In this document: positions 1 through 10,829 of the stretch, piece by piece
Layout of the letters: each line of letters starts with the position of its first letter
How positions within the stretch are numbered: position 1 is the stretch's first letter
Assembly (NCBI GenBank): GCA_023853785.1
Contig: JAJIRX010000531.1
Coordinates: 1-54,331, forward strand
Reading direction: 5' to 3'
Source of the DNA: Psilocybe azurescens
Lineage: Eukaryota; Basidiomycota; Agaricomycetes; Agaricales; Agrocybaceae
Length of the DNA: 54,331 nucleotides
Notes under the pieces: model-generated
Told to the model about the DNA's origin: nothing
Databases searched by the model: none
Seen by the model: the letters and a program-made list of their open reading frames with translations, nothing else
Made by a program: the position numbers and the translations under genes

Positions 1-91
1 GATGTCTGGAGGCATTGGACTGGAATAAAGTGATAATGTTGAAGTCAGATGGATGTTTAAAAGTGAAGGGATTTGGCTTTTCGTATCACTT

Positions 92-369
92 TCATCGCCA
101 GGCTTGGTGAGATTTTCTTCTTCGTCTCCTCGATTCGCAGTCGATAATCATTCGCTCTGTTCCGTGCCACTGTAGAGCTTTTCTCTTCCCTTCATCGTAT
201 GCCTTTTCTCTCACTGGCATGGTTCTGCAAGATCGGCTTCAAGTTTTTGAGCACTTCTTGAAGATCGTCTTGTGCGCTAGGGGTTCAGATGCAACAAGGA
301 GGTGTTTTGGGGTGCAGGGGATGAAAAGAAAGTAGATTTGATACGTTTGATAGAGAATAGATGAGGCAT
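92..369 (-). pseudogene. Possible small decayed or partial gene
   Basis: A methionine codon at 369 opens a short basic reading frame of 30 codons (begins MPHLFSIKRIKS) that stops at 277. Two other frames then remain open and look coding: one with a DLQEVLKNLKPIL stretch (about 240-276) and one rich in Lys/Arg that stops at 92. The frame changes could be two single-base errors, a short intron ending in CTAG near 277, or chance. I do not recognise the product. It lies left of the gypsy element, so it could also be the displaced 3' part of the disrupted kinase gene, but no kinase motif is visible to support that. Very uncertain. Confidence 0.2.
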
Positions 370-642
370 CGTTGATTGGGTTTGGGTGCGATGAGGTGGT
401 TGTCTTTTAAAAGTCGTGACGTGTCAAGTATTTTTGTTTCTGCTTTGGTTCCGTTGTTTGACAAATGAAACTCCGACATCACCCTCCTTTTCCCACAACT
501 GTGCTTAACTATGGTCTAGTTTGGAAGGTTTTAAAGGTAGAATAGGCATAGTAAAATTTTCAAAGGCACAAAGAAAGTCTATTAAAAGTAAGGGCAGAAA
601 TCCTTCTAGGTGCAGCCGGATGTTTAGTATGGAATTCTTTGA

Positions 643-2000
643 TCAGTCTAGAGGCCTTTGGAGATTATCTGCAGGCTCCCAAGTACTTTCTTCATTTGGA
701 TAATTTTTCCACTTGACCAAATATTGCAGCTTTCCCCTATAAAGTCTACTGTCCTTGATGATTTCAACTTCCCATTCTGGATTATCTCCAGTAATAACAG
801 GAGGAGGTCTAGAAGGAGGTCTTCTTCCAGGAATAGTATCAGGATGATAAGGTAGGAGTTTCACAGTGTTAAACACAGGATGGATCTTCATGCTAGGAGG
901 TAGCTTAAGTTCATAAGCATTTGGGCCAATGATTTAGTCACTTTATAGGCCCATATCTCCTATCGTCTAGCTTTTTAGAAGGCCTCTCAGTCTTGAGATC
1001 CTTTCCATCAAGCCAAACTAAATCCCCAACCTTGTATTTAACAGCTGTTCCTCTGTTTCTATCATAGAATTTAGCCATATCAAGCAGCTTTCTTGAGTGC
1101 AGATACTGCTTCTTTTGGCTTCTTCCATGTTTTTAACAAAGGTATCCACTGCTTCCATTTTACTATCCCTAAGTGGTTCTGTGCCCATCCTTGGATGTCT
1201 ACCATTGTTCAGCATAAATGGAGTCTGCCTAGTAGAAGCCTGAACTCTGTTGTTGTAGGAGAATTCAGCTAGTGACAACCATTCCACCCAGTCATCTTGT
1301 CTATGATTTATGAAGAGTCTAAGATACTGTTCAATTTTTGGTTAACTCTTTCAGTCTGACCATCAGTCTGAGGGTGTAGGCTGTGGATGATGCAGTCTGA
1401 ATTCCAAGAATGAGTTAAGCTCTTTCATAAATTTAGAGACAAACTGTGGACCCTATCACAAGTGATCTTGATAGGTATACCATGGAGCTTCCAGACACTA
1501 ATCTCTGTACAGCTTAGTGCCTTCAGATGTGATTTGATCTGTGGTGGCAATAATGTGGATCATTTTGCTAAGTCTGTCTACAACGATCATGAGGGCATTA
1601 TAGCCTTGGCATTCTGGAAGTCCAGTGATAAAGTCCACAGAGATGTGTTGCCAGACATCAGCAGGAATTTGTGTAGGAATAAGCTGGCCAACAGGTTTTG
1701 CAGGAAATGTTTTAGTTCTGTTACATCTATCACAGCTTCTGGTGTATGCTGCAATATAATGAGACATTCCTGGCCACCAATAATTTCTAGATACCAGCTC
1801 TATAGTCTTCCATTTTCCTGGATGCCCAGCAATATAGGTGTCATGATGCAGTTCCACAATTTTCCTTCTAAGGTCTTTGTCTTTGGGAACATACACCTTG
1901 CCTCTGAACAATATAAGACCCTGTTCTTCAGACCATTCCTTGCCGTCAATCTTCTTGGTGGAAGATTTTTCAACTCTTCAGCTGCCTTAACCACCTGCTC
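643..2000 (-). pseudogene. Gypsy integrase with C-terminal chromodomain (fragmented)
   Basis: From the N-terminal side, 1911-1498 carries the H2C2 zinc-binding domain (H..H in ELHHDTYIAGHPGKW, CDRC near the end) and the start of the catalytic core with the first Asp in HISVDFITGLP. The region 1018-1287 carries the distal core (SLAEFSYNNRVQAST). 643-891 carries a chromodomain (EWEVEIIKDSRLYRG, then LVKWKNYPNEESTWEP) that ends the polyprotein. Integrase joins element DNA to the host genome. In this clade the chromodomain is thought to bind methylated histone tails and steer insertion to heterochromatin. At least three frame breaks separate these parts. Confidence 0.8.
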
Positions 2001-2212
2001 ATCAAGATCTTTAGATTCTCTAATTTTCTTGAGCAGATCATTTTCTACACCAGTGAAAAGGACCTGGCCCTGTTTGAGAGCCTGGATTTTGAAGTAGTCA
2101 GGTTTAAGGAGGACAATATTTTCATTATCATCACTCCCTTTTTTATGATCTGATCTCCTAGACAGAGCATCTGGCTAGTGAACTTTTACCAGGCCTATGA
2201 TGAAGAGTAAAA

Positions 2213-2720
2213 TCAAATCTGGACAGGAAGAGTGACCATCTGGCTTGCCTCTCTACTGAGTTTCTGGGCAACCATAAAGTACTCTAGATTTTTGTGATCT
2301 GTCCAAATCTCAAAGGAATGTTTAGTTCCTTCAAGATAATGTCTCCATTCATCAAGTGCTCTGATAATAGCCAACATCTCTTTGTCATGGATTTCATAAT
2401 TCCTTTCTACTTCAGATAGGCTTTTTGACATAAAAGCAACAGGATGCCATTTTCCATCTGATCCTTCCTGAGACAGGACTGCTCCAGTAGCATAATCTGA
2501 GCTGTCTGCTTCAACTTTATATGGCTTGTTGTCATCAGGAAAAATCAAGATGGGGAAGAAGTAACTTTCCCAATTGATCAAATGCTTCCTGTTGTTTTGA
2601 GCCCATCTCCAGACTGTCCCTTTCTTTGTCAATTCATGAAGTGGCTTGGCTGTCTGCAAAGTCCTGGATGAACCTTCTATAGAAGTTTACAAATCCCAAG
2701 AATGACTGAACATCCTGACA
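2213..2720 (-). pseudogene. Gypsy RNase H domain (fragment)
   Basis: The frame at 2659-2213 has the RNase H of Ty3/gypsy Pol: the VEADSSDYATGAVLSQ motif, with the first catalytic Asp in the D-S-S-D-Y-A pattern, then SKSLSEVERNYEIHDKEMLAII and WTDHKNLEYF with the later Asp. It follows reverse transcriptase directly, as in functional polyproteins, and is separated from it here by frame breaks near 2660-2840. RNase H degrades the RNA strand of the RNA-DNA hybrid during element copying. Confidence 0.8.
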
Positions 2721-2842
2721 TTTTCAGGTTCAGGCCATTTAGAAACTCCCTCTACCTTGACAGGATCCATTTCAACCTTGCCTTGTGAAATGATAAGTCC
2801 AAGATATTCAATCTTTCCTTTTCAAATTCACATTTTCAGCTT

Positions 2843-3528
2843 TTAGGTAGAGTTTATTTCTCTGCAGAATTTCCAGGACCTTTTGACTACCTCCCTATGA
2901 TGATCAAGAGTCTCAGTAAAAATAAGAATGTCATCCATATAGACAATAACAACATTCCCATCTATGAGCTCAATAAAGATGTCATTCATCATAGTTTGGA
3001 AAGTAGCAGGACTATTGGTCAAAAAAAACATGACTAGTGGTTCATACAGCCCTTATTGGTTCTGAAGGCTGCTTTCCACTCATCTCCTTGCTTAACTCTG
3101 ACATTGTTAAACCCCACCTAACATCTAGTTTGGTGAAGTATTTAGCTTTACTGAGTTTACTGATAATGTCAGAAATTAAAGGATATGAATTTTTGATGGT
3201 CATGTCATTCAGTTTTCTATAATCCTGTACTAGCCTAAGAGTGCCATCCTTCTTTTGACAAAGAAAACAGGAGATGCCATAGGTGACTTGGAAGGTCTAA
3301 TCCTACCAGACTTCAGATTTTCCTCTAAAAAAGCATCCAGTTCTTTTGCTCATTTGGTGATAGAGGATAAATCTTTGATCTGAAAGGTTCAGAACCAGGC
3401 TTCAGCTCAATAGCATGATCCCAAGGCTTTCTATCTGGTAGCCTATCAAAAGACTCTTTAGAAAAACCCTTTAAATTGGTGGTAATATTTAGGGACTGAT
3501 TCTTCAAAAGTCTTCTTTGGGGAGTCAT
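2843..3528 (-). pseudogene. Gypsy reverse transcriptase (fragmented)
   Basis: Two open pieces belong to one reverse transcriptase. The first, 3528-3325, has the N-terminal signature LPDRKPWDHAIELKPG. The second, 3031-2843, has the fingers/palm motif SPATFQTMMN and the catalytic YMDDILIF box. The intervening 3040-3325 reads through the VFFVKKKDG-type region and the [16 protein letters not shown] region in shifted frames. The enzyme copies element RNA into DNA. The catalytic box is preserved, but the frame is broken several times. Confidence 0.82.
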
Positions 3529-3701
3529 CCTGCTGATGAGATTCTTCTGCTAATTTTTGGGACACAGTAGAAGTGGCATTAATAGACTGCTTTTGAGGAT
3601 GAATATATGATATAAATATTCTATCCTCAGGCCCTAATTCAGAATCAGGAGTGTCTTCAATTAAATCATCTCCTTCTTCATGAAATTCAGGCAGTTGTCT
3701 T

Positions 3702-4151
3702 CTATGAATTGCAGCTATTTTTGCCTTTTCCTTCTGGCTCTCTTGACTTCCATGTGACAGTCAGGAGGACATCTAATGAATTGAACATCCCCTGTTTTCC
3801 AGTCAACATCAGGATTGTGTAGATAAAGCCAAGTGTGTCCAATAATTGCAGTTTTATCTCCCAAGTCACAAACAGCAAAGGTAGCCTTTTCTGTGTGGTT
3901 TTTGTATACCATAACCAAGTCCACTTCCTCATGAATAGAGCCACTCTTGTTGAGAGTACCATCAACATTGTAGACTGGAATAGCTCTAGGAAGTTTTCTT
4001 GTATTGAGATTATGGTATTTAACAAACCTGGTGTCCAGAAAAGACCTGTAGCCCCAGAGTCCAGCAAAGCATCCACACTAAGCCTTTTTCCTGTATCCAC
4101 TGTTTTCAAAATGACTGACAGATGGGTAGAGGTTTTAGGCCTGTGATTCAA
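3702..4151 (-). pseudogene. Gypsy aspartic protease region
   Basis: The frame from 4151 has LSVDALLDSGATG, the DSG catalytic triad of retrotransposon aspartic proteases, within its first 40 residues. A second frame (3924-3715) continues with the C-terminal protease strand (AIIGHTWLYLHNPDVDW). Protease cuts Gag-Pol into its working parts. The single frame change between the two pieces looks like a one-base indel. Confidence 0.75.
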
Positions 4152-4316
4152 GATATATTTTATCAGGAATAGAAGAGGAAGAAGGATTTAAGGAATTTTC
4201 AGAAGACATGAGTTGACTTTCAGTATCAGAATTGAATGAGTTGGGATTATCATTTTCAATTTCTAATACAGAAAATTTATTCTTCCATTGGGACATGTCT
4301 TTCACCAATGGAGCCT

Positions 4317-5446
4317 CTAAAAATCCTTTTGTGGCTTATCCTCCTTCTTTTGCTGTTCTTCTTTTTCCTTCAAAATCTCCTCCCTGTAGAAAGCTTTCAG
4401 GGCTTCATGGTCCATTGAATTTATGTTGACAGTGGACCTGCAGTTAGCAGCCTTATGACCAGGCTTTCTGCATTTGAAGCATATTAGAGGCCTGACAGAC
4501 CTCCAACCTGAATCAACCTCCATGGGGACTACATCTTGTTGCCTTGCATGAACCTGCAGATTGCTTGAAGTGCCTTGAGTGGAAGTGGAGGAGGAATTAA
4601 ATGGGCTAGCTTGGAAAGGCTTGGGTGCTGGTGATTGATTGACTGGCCTAGAGAATGGAGAGAGTGATTTTTAATGACTTCTCTCTGTCTCCATTGTCTA
4701 TCCAGCTTAGTAGCCCAAGAAATCCAGTCCTCCAAAGAGACAGGCATCTGTGGTAGACAATAAATCTTATCCACCAGAGATGAGTTGAGTCCCTTTTGAA
4801 AAATTCCACCAAAGCAGCATCATTGTACTTTGTGTCCAATGCCAATTCCCTGAAGCTAGCCACATATTCATCAGCTGTATGGTTGGCTTGCTTGAGCTGA
4901 CTCATTCTGTGTCTAGCTGTAGCTGCAGGGTTTGGGTCTCCAAATGCTGTCCTAAATGCATCCAGAAAATCTTTCCACTGAATTGCATCTCTGTCCTGAT
5001 CCTCCATTTTCAAGGTTTGCACTTTAGCCCATTGACCAGCAGTACCTCCTTTCATGAAGGAGAGAGCACAGACAACTCTGCTAAGGTCATCAGTGATCCC
5101 CCTTCCATGAAAATATAATAGAAGTTGACTGAGGAAGGTCTCTGCTTTACTGAGTGTACCATCATAGGGCTCAGGTGGGGCAACCTTGATAATGACTGGG
5201 GAGGAGTATCAAAGAGAGAGGACTTGGAAGCTTTGGAAGAGGCAGAGGCCACAGAATGTAGAGGCTCAGCAGCAGGTGCAGGTGAGGGTGCAGGTTGTTG
5301 GTCAATTGTTGGAAGAGGTGGTGGTGGTAAAAACTTTGGAGGGTGGCAAGCTGCTGCTGAAGCATGGCAATCTGCTGCTGGAGCTCCTCATAAGAGGGCT
5401 GAGCAGAGGTAGGTAGTGGCAGTGAGGTGGTGTTGGGTGAACCCAT
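4317..5446 (-). pseudogene. Gypsy Gag with CCHC zinc knuckle (fragmented)
   Basis: The start codon at 5446 opens a Gln-rich coiled stretch (EELQQQIAMLQQQLATLQ). The capsid-like domain follows at 5055-4780 (DAFRTAFGDPNPAATARHRM, QANHTADEYVASFRELA). A CCHC nucleic-acid-binding knuckle lies at about 4470 (CFKCRKPGHKAANC). Gag builds the particle that packages element RNA. Several frame changes separate the three parts. The upstream stretch 5450-6324 has no coding signal and should contain the 5' leader and LTR. Confidence 0.8.
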
Positions 5447-6089
5447 AATAAAGGCTCTTCCAGGTGTGTGTGGGAGAAAGCTATCTACAAAAGTGCCCTT
5501 GAAACTAAACTAAGTATCTAAAAAGATTTAAACTACTGGATACCCAGTTGTCCCTTCTTGCCTAGGCTTTAACCCCAGAATCACAGGACTGACTACCTGG
5601 TATTTTCTGGTGGACTAAAAGCAAATCCTCTCAGGAAGGAAATGCCCCAACAGTTGGTATCCCTATCTACTAAGTTCACACACAGCACACACTGGAGAGT
5701 GGAATAAATGATTGGAGAGTGGGGAATATGGAATAGGGTGGTGGGTGATAGGTGAAAGGATATTGGTGAAGGTGGATAGAGTGGGAAAAGGTGGAGAAAG
5801 AATATAAGATGATAGATGATAAATAGTTGGTGATGGATGATGGTGGAGTTGCCAAAGGGAGCTTCAATCTTCTGTCAGGGCAACACTAAAATCAGTGTGA
5901 CAAGGCCACCAACAAAGACAAGCAAGAGAGTAAGAGCAGAGGATGAGGAGAGAGCAGAGGATAGACTTATGAGGAATCAATGATCTAAAGGTTCACACCA
6001 ATGATAGTGGAAATCCTAAGAGATTGAAGCTGGGGATCTATCTACAAACATGCAGTACTTATACTACTCTAGAGGTGACTTACTAAGTA

Positions 6090-6324
6090 AGATTCTATGA
6101 TGAGTAATAAGAAGGATCATGATGAGTAATGAAGAAAGCAATGATGAGTAAGGATGAGTAATGAACAAGATTATGATGAGTAATGGAAAAGAGTAGTGAT
6201 AGAAGCTTCTGGAATAATCAAGATATCAAGAAAGATAAAAGATATGATAAAAGACAAATGATAAGATAAAAGATAAAAGATAATCATGAGATCAAAATAG
6301 AAGTAAATAAAAGGAACCCTGACA
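6090..6324 (-). repeat. Purine/AT-rich low-complexity terminal region of the gypsy element
   Basis: The plus strand holds repeated GATGAGTAAT-type words at about 6097-6190 and repeated GATAAAAGATAA-type words at 6230-6290. It ends in CCTGACA at 6324, where similarity to the FunK1 gene begins. This is probably part of the 5' LTR read from its far end. A partner LTR was not found, so the call rests on position only. Confidence 0.45.
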
Positions 6325-7437
6325 GCCTTGCAGGCATGGATGCTGGTCATTATCCAGAACATACTCTCTGACATGCCAAACGTTGGTGCCACGACCAAGA
6401 ATTGACAGAGAGATCCAAATCGGAAACCCGATCGTGCACCAATCCCGATGAGCACACCTCACCACAGCAGAAGGATATGTGTCTCGCTGGCCAGTGAGCT
6501 CCATGGTTTCCTGATCATCCAAAACACGAACAGTAGGGTCAAAACCTAGTTCCTGGATTGACAGTTGGCAAGTGAGGCTGCGCACAACGCAAATCAGGGT
6601 CTTGATATCGTCGAACATGTCGAAAATGGGGAAAAGGTGACCCCATCACGATCAAAAATCCCAACGCAAAATTTTGTTCCGAAGATCAAGACTCCGGTGC
6701 AGAAAAGCATGAAAGGGCGAGCAGACATGAAAAGCTGCGCGTAGTCAGCACATTGAGTCACAATTGGCTGTACGGTACCAGGGAGCAGAGGCTTTGGTCC
6801 CTGCTTGTCTGACGGCTTTACCTCGCCAAATGCATCGCGATGGCGCCATTTCTTGGAGGTGCTGGCATTTACGCCTCGCTGAGATATTGTAATGTCAGGA
6901 CTGACACTGGAGAAGCCAAAAGTGTGAGGCTCGTCGGCTTTGAGCATACTCTTCGTGTGCTCGACTTGGCGAAGTCCGGGGTACCACCGAATTCTGCGAT
7001 ATGATTGAACAAGCGAACCTAAAGAAAAGATTCAGAGCGGAAGGAGAAACATTTGTGAAATATATCACGCACTATTGGAGCATACATCTTCCTCTCTTCT
7101 TCAGTTCCATTGTTACCACTTTGCGCCACATCGTTGTTTGCTTCCTCCTCTTCCTCCAAGTCATCTGGCAATTTATTTGAGGCTGTTGCTGCTACTCCTT
7201 TCAACAGGGCTATGTCCTCAGCATTCTCCGTATCCAAGGATGCTGCGCACTTCTCGACCAAATCATGAGGGATATCGACAATGCGAAGACGTCTGAACAC
7301 ATTAGGGTCATCGTAAGTGATTTTATTTACCAGTTCTGCCTTGATCGTTTCGCGACTCGACCCAAAGCGGGATTCCATAAGAAAGTTGAGTTTATTGGCA
7401 CCAAAGTGGCGAGGGTAGTTTCGTCGACGGTGGCCAT
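6325..7437 (-). pseudogene. FunK1-type fungal protein kinase, N-terminal part, cut by the gypsy insertion
   Basis: The order on the minus strand is: a start at 7437 (MATVDETTLATLV) or 7378 (MESRFGSSRETIKAEL); YDDPNVFRRL; an acidic linker; MYAPI before a likely intron (GTGCGT..CTTTAG, about 7065-7020); then FGEVKPSD, TQCADYAQLFMSARPF, GTKFCVGIFDRDGVTFSP; and after a one-base slip near 6610, FDDIKTL to GRGTNVWHVREYV. This is the N-terminal half of the FunK1 family (Pfam PF17667), known from basidiomycetes and other fungi. The catalytic lobe that should follow is absent because the frame runs into the retroelement end at about 6324. Frame slips near 7378 and 6610 lie in homopolymers and may be sequence errors. 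The gene cannot make a kinase as it stands. Confidence 0.75.
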
Positions 7438-8077
7438 AGCAAATATTGAGGGTTGAAAACTAAACGATGAATTGAAACATTATTGTTTCAAACAATAGTG
7501 ATGGTTTTTAATCACGTGGGACAAGGTCGGGCAGCGTTCCAGTACAGACCAATCGATACGCAAATATAAGCTGACCATCAACGTTTCTTGTGGATTCTGT
7601 CCTCGATTGCGGCATAATCGAGCAGAAAATTTGAATATATGCCTTCTCCGTGCGTTTTCCGTTGGGAACATGCGCATATATTTACATCATTTAACACCTA
7701 CAGGTCCTTCATGGCATCCTGGACCATTTTAGCAGACACTGTTACCTTGAAGATGCGTCAATAATGCGCATGGCTGCCCTCCACAGTCCATACGGTCACA
7801 ATATAGACAATTACCAACCTCATCATTTAAAGTGCTCCTTCAACCATGTACGTTGTTACTTACCTTTTCTCCCTCTTTCCTTTTTCTCTGGGAGTCCTGT
7901 CTTCGCACAACGCGCCGTCGGGCTCCTCCTTCCTTTTCCTGCTGTGGAGTCCTTTGCTCATCTAGGACATTCCTTCTTTCATAGCCTCATGAAAATTCAG
8001 AGCGTTCATTTCGGACATCGTTTCCAGTATAGGCAATACATTCAGCACTCTTCCACTTCACTCACTCACCAGTCATC
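7438..8077. other. Divergent intergenic region between the kinase gene and the first phosphatase unit
   Basis: No coding signal was recognised. An imperfect inverted motif (GAAACATTATTGTTTC) lies at 7473-7488. The last 100 bases resemble the leaders at 14400 and 27420 (CACTCTTCCACTTCACTCACT block before the ATG), so the tandem unit begins within this interval. Confidence 0.5.
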
Positions 8078-8390
8078 ATGACTTCCTTCCGCAACCACAG
8101 AATCGTCATCGCTGTTCCTGCCTACTACCGCGGTGCTCTCCCAGTCCTCCCCGCCGACGCCCGAGCAGCACTCCTGTGAAACGATCGCGCAGGTGCAGGC
8201 CCAGGTCGATGCGGAGAACACCATTCCCGCCGTGTCCTACAAGCTCGCAGCCGCCATTGCTGGCTCCCCGCCCACGGACTCTACATTAAAGAAGCCGCTC
8301 AAGCCGGCTCTCATCACATCGACGAACAGAAGCAGCAATAACACACACACTCGCCGGTCCAGCCTGAATCCCCGCTTAAGAGCATCCTAA
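8078..8390 (+). pseudogene. Unit 1 leader ORF (frameshifted)
   Basis: This is the equivalent of the open leader ORFs in units 2 and 4. The ATG at 8078 starts MTSFRNHRIVIA, then a deletion of a few bases relative to the other copies shifts the frame. The downstream conserved part (SSPPTPEQHS to TLKKPLKPAL) remains readable from 8133. The intact versions begin with a hydrophobic stretch. I do not recognise the product. The position just upstream of the phosphatase exons suggests that either the two were joined in one transcript or the leader replaced the lost phosphatase N-terminus. Confidence 0.4.
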
Positions 8391-8631
8391 AGACAAGGTA
8401 TGCTTGCCGATCTCATCTTATCTTGTGATTTCTGACTTCTTACCATTGTTATGATGACAGAGCCATCTGGCCATGCCCTCCGCGCGCTCGCTCACCAGCA
8501 AAGCCACGAACCCATTCCACTAGTTCACCCGATTCGCGTCCATCCATAATTTTCATTTTCATTGCCACTTCACTCCACTTAACTTATACTGACGCTTACA
8601 CATACACCTACACCTACACCACCTTATCCAG

Positions 8632-10788
8632 ATACCCCGATCGGGTTACCCTCCTCTGCGAGAATAACAAGAGCAGGCAGATCATGTATACGGGTTCTAC
8701 GGTGCGCTTTCCTCATCCTCCCATTCCTTTTTCTTCTTCTCCCTCCCCTTCCCTTCCTCCTTCTCCCTCCTTTCTCTTTAGCCGTCCTCCTTTCGTCCTT
8801 TTTCTTTCTTAGCATATTCTCTGTACGCTCATCAAGAATATCACTTACTCACATTTACCTTTTCCTCCCTCTTATCTGCTCGTCCTCTGGCGCCGACATC
8901 AATACCGACACCATTCTCTCGTCGATATCTATTTCGACGTTCTCATACCCCCAGTCTCTTCACGTCTCGTATCCACTGTTCTCATTTTAATATAATTATC
9001 CACCAACTCACATCAACGGATGACGACCTTCCCACCTTCCATCCGCAACTCTCACCCCCAAATCCACCATCCATCGCCCTTCTTTCCTTTAAAATAACCC
9101 AAATCCAACCCACAAATTCCTCGTGACTCCATCCGGCGTTGGTGTCGGTGGCGTCATGCTCTCTAATCCCTTCAATTTTCACTGTCTTCATTATGATTAG
9201 TCCATCTGCGATCGTGATTGCGATCGTGCCAGTGCATCCCACCATCGTCTCGGTTACAATGCTGCTGCTGAAACCAGTTTTGTAATTTGAGTCCGATGAT
9301 GGCCGTCTTCGTCTTCGTCTTCACATGCCGTAGATCTCTACTCAAACTGAATTCAATTTATTTTCTTTTTCTTCGTCTGATCCTTACGACGCCCTCGTCT
9401 GCTCCACTACACACTGTGTGTCCGTCTGCCTATTCGTTCGTTTACCGCCTATCCAACTCTCATTCGCCCATCAACCTACCCGTCATCAATCTCTCATCAA
9501 ATCCGCACGCAACCAAAAATAAAATAAAACCCAAACTCAATCCACAAACGAAAAAGAAAACGCAGATCATAGACGGCGAGACGCTCTGCGCGCACGGCGG
9601 GCTGTCGCCCGAAATCCGCATGCTCAACTCGATTTGGTCGCTCTCGAGAGCACAGGAGATTCCGCATGAGGGTGGCAGTTTTGTGGTATGTTTTTCTTCT
9701 TTATTTTGAGGGTTCTGCTTTTTGCATTTCGTTGTATATCTTGATCCTTTCATTTCATTCCACGTTTAGCCTCTCCTGTTTTTGGAATAGCGACTGACGA
9801 CATGCTTACCTTACATCCCATCACATATAATTTTACCTTTTCGGCACCTGAATCTTGACACGCACGTGTAGATCTGATGTGGTCTGATCCGGACGACATC
9901 GACAACTGGGCCGTCAGCCCACGCGGCACGGGTGGGTATTCAGGGAAGTTTTGTCAGGAGGTAAGTCTCGTTCTGGTTGTTTAGATGGGCGCTAAATCGT
10001 TTCTTTGCTTTGACTCCGTGATATATCCTCCCCGCTGCGTCTCACCTATTTCTATTTATCCGCGCACCCACACTCATTCCCATCCCTTCCTCTGCCCCTC
10101 CTATTCCTTCCCCAAAAATCACAACAACAGTGCAACCACGTCATATGAGGGTCAGTACGTGTTCAGTGGGGTTTAATGAAAGGAGATATACTTTACGATC
10201 GGGTGAGGAAACTTCTGGTGGTATGTGTAAGAAAGGTCGGAAGGGTTGAGGATCGAACGCTCGAGTCAAAGCTCTTGCGCATCCAGACTCCTGTCGCAGT
10301 CGAGCCCTCTTCTTCCTCTCCCTCACATCCCTCGTCGCCGTCATCTTCGTCAAATACCCATGTCTACTCTCACCTGCCGCGCCGCTAGCGCACCGCATTC
10401 TTGGACCTCGAAGCGTTTGTGCGCTCTATCCCTCATCCCGCGCACACACCAGCTCGTGCAAGAACGCTGTAAATACATGTTCAATGTCCAGCCCGTTACT
10501 GTGTGGTCCGCGACTAATTACTGCTACCGCTGTAAGAATCTGGCAGGGATTATGACAGTGAGGGCCGGCGGGGAGAGGACGTTTGAGGTGTTTGAGGCGG
10601 CGGCGGAGAATGAGTGGGATGTTGCTAGGGATATGAGAGGAGGAGGGATGGCAGGGGGTATGGGAGCATGGGTGGGGTTGGGTTTGAAAGGCGGAGACAG
10701 GGTGAGCTAGGTTGTTTTTTTGTCTTTTGGGACGGGTGCTGATTTTCAAATCTATTTGTTCGTTCGTTTAGAGCAATTCGTCTGAGTA
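8632..10788 (+). pseudogene. PP2A-family Ser/Thr phosphatase remnant, unit 1 (most complete copy)
   Basis: Exon remnants between plausible introns are as follows. 8632-8701 equals the RYPDRVTLL..ESRQ exon, but the metal-binding RGNHES has become CENNKS. 9565-9685 has GETLCAHGGLSPEIR and RAQEIPHEG. 9872-9960 has [19 protein letters not shown] and ends at GTAAGT. About 10410-10710 has HQLVQERCKYMF, VTVWSATNYCYRC, AGIMTV and ERTFEVFEAAAENEWD. A last short exon ends SNSSE* at 10788. PP2A-family enzymes remove phosphate from Ser/Thr. The LAGIMTV..FEVFEAAAEN tail resembles Ppg1-type members, and the usual C-terminal YFL is missing. The N-terminal exons with GDxHG and GDxVDRG are not visible, so the gene is dead. 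Confidence 0.75.
10141..10390 (+). other. Extra ~250-bp segment within phosphatase copy 1
   Basis: Relative to unit 2, where CACCCACG runs directly into the next exon near 16630, unit 1 has about 250 additional bases here before the HQLVQE exon. The segment is C/T-rich at its right side and I do not recognise it. Either it was inserted in unit 1 or it was deleted from the other copies. Confidence 0.35.
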
Positions 10789-10829
10789 GAGGTGTGTGTA
10801 CTGAATTGGGGATGCAAGGTGTCTTACAC

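Larger units (their letters stand above)
505..6324 (-). mobile_element. Degenerate Ty3/gypsy retrotransposon with chromodomain
   Basis: Reading on the minus strand, the order is Gag with CCHC knuckle, aspartic protease, reverse transcriptase, RNase H, H2C2 zinc-binding integrase and C-terminal chromodomain. This is the Ty3/gypsy order of a chromovirus. The coding region is split into many frames by small indels and stop codons, so it is not autonomous as written. The right edge is placed at 6324 because kinase-gene similarity ends there and the minus strand reads TGTCAGGG, a plausible LTR start (TG). No matching LTR could be found at the left end, so the 3' end seems truncated. The left boundary near 505 is approximate. 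Confidence 0.85.

Noticed and set aside
651..660. GCCTT at the left side as the target duplication partner of GCCTT at 6325
   Set aside because: It lies within the chromodomain coding end of the same element, so it cannot flank the insertion. The match is chance.
9287..9709. 140-codon plus-strand frame
   Set aside because: It runs through an intron-like region and the HGGLSP phosphatase exon in frame only by chance. The part with homology is annotated as the phosphatase remnant.
10255..10290. tRNA-like T-arm word in the extra segment of phosphatase copy 1
   Set aside because: No A box or acceptor stem at the right distance, and the arm does not pair.
10246..10710. 154-codon frame as an independent gene
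   Set aside because: Its C-terminal half is the phosphatase VTVWSA exon. The N-terminal half is the unexplained segment without coding character.
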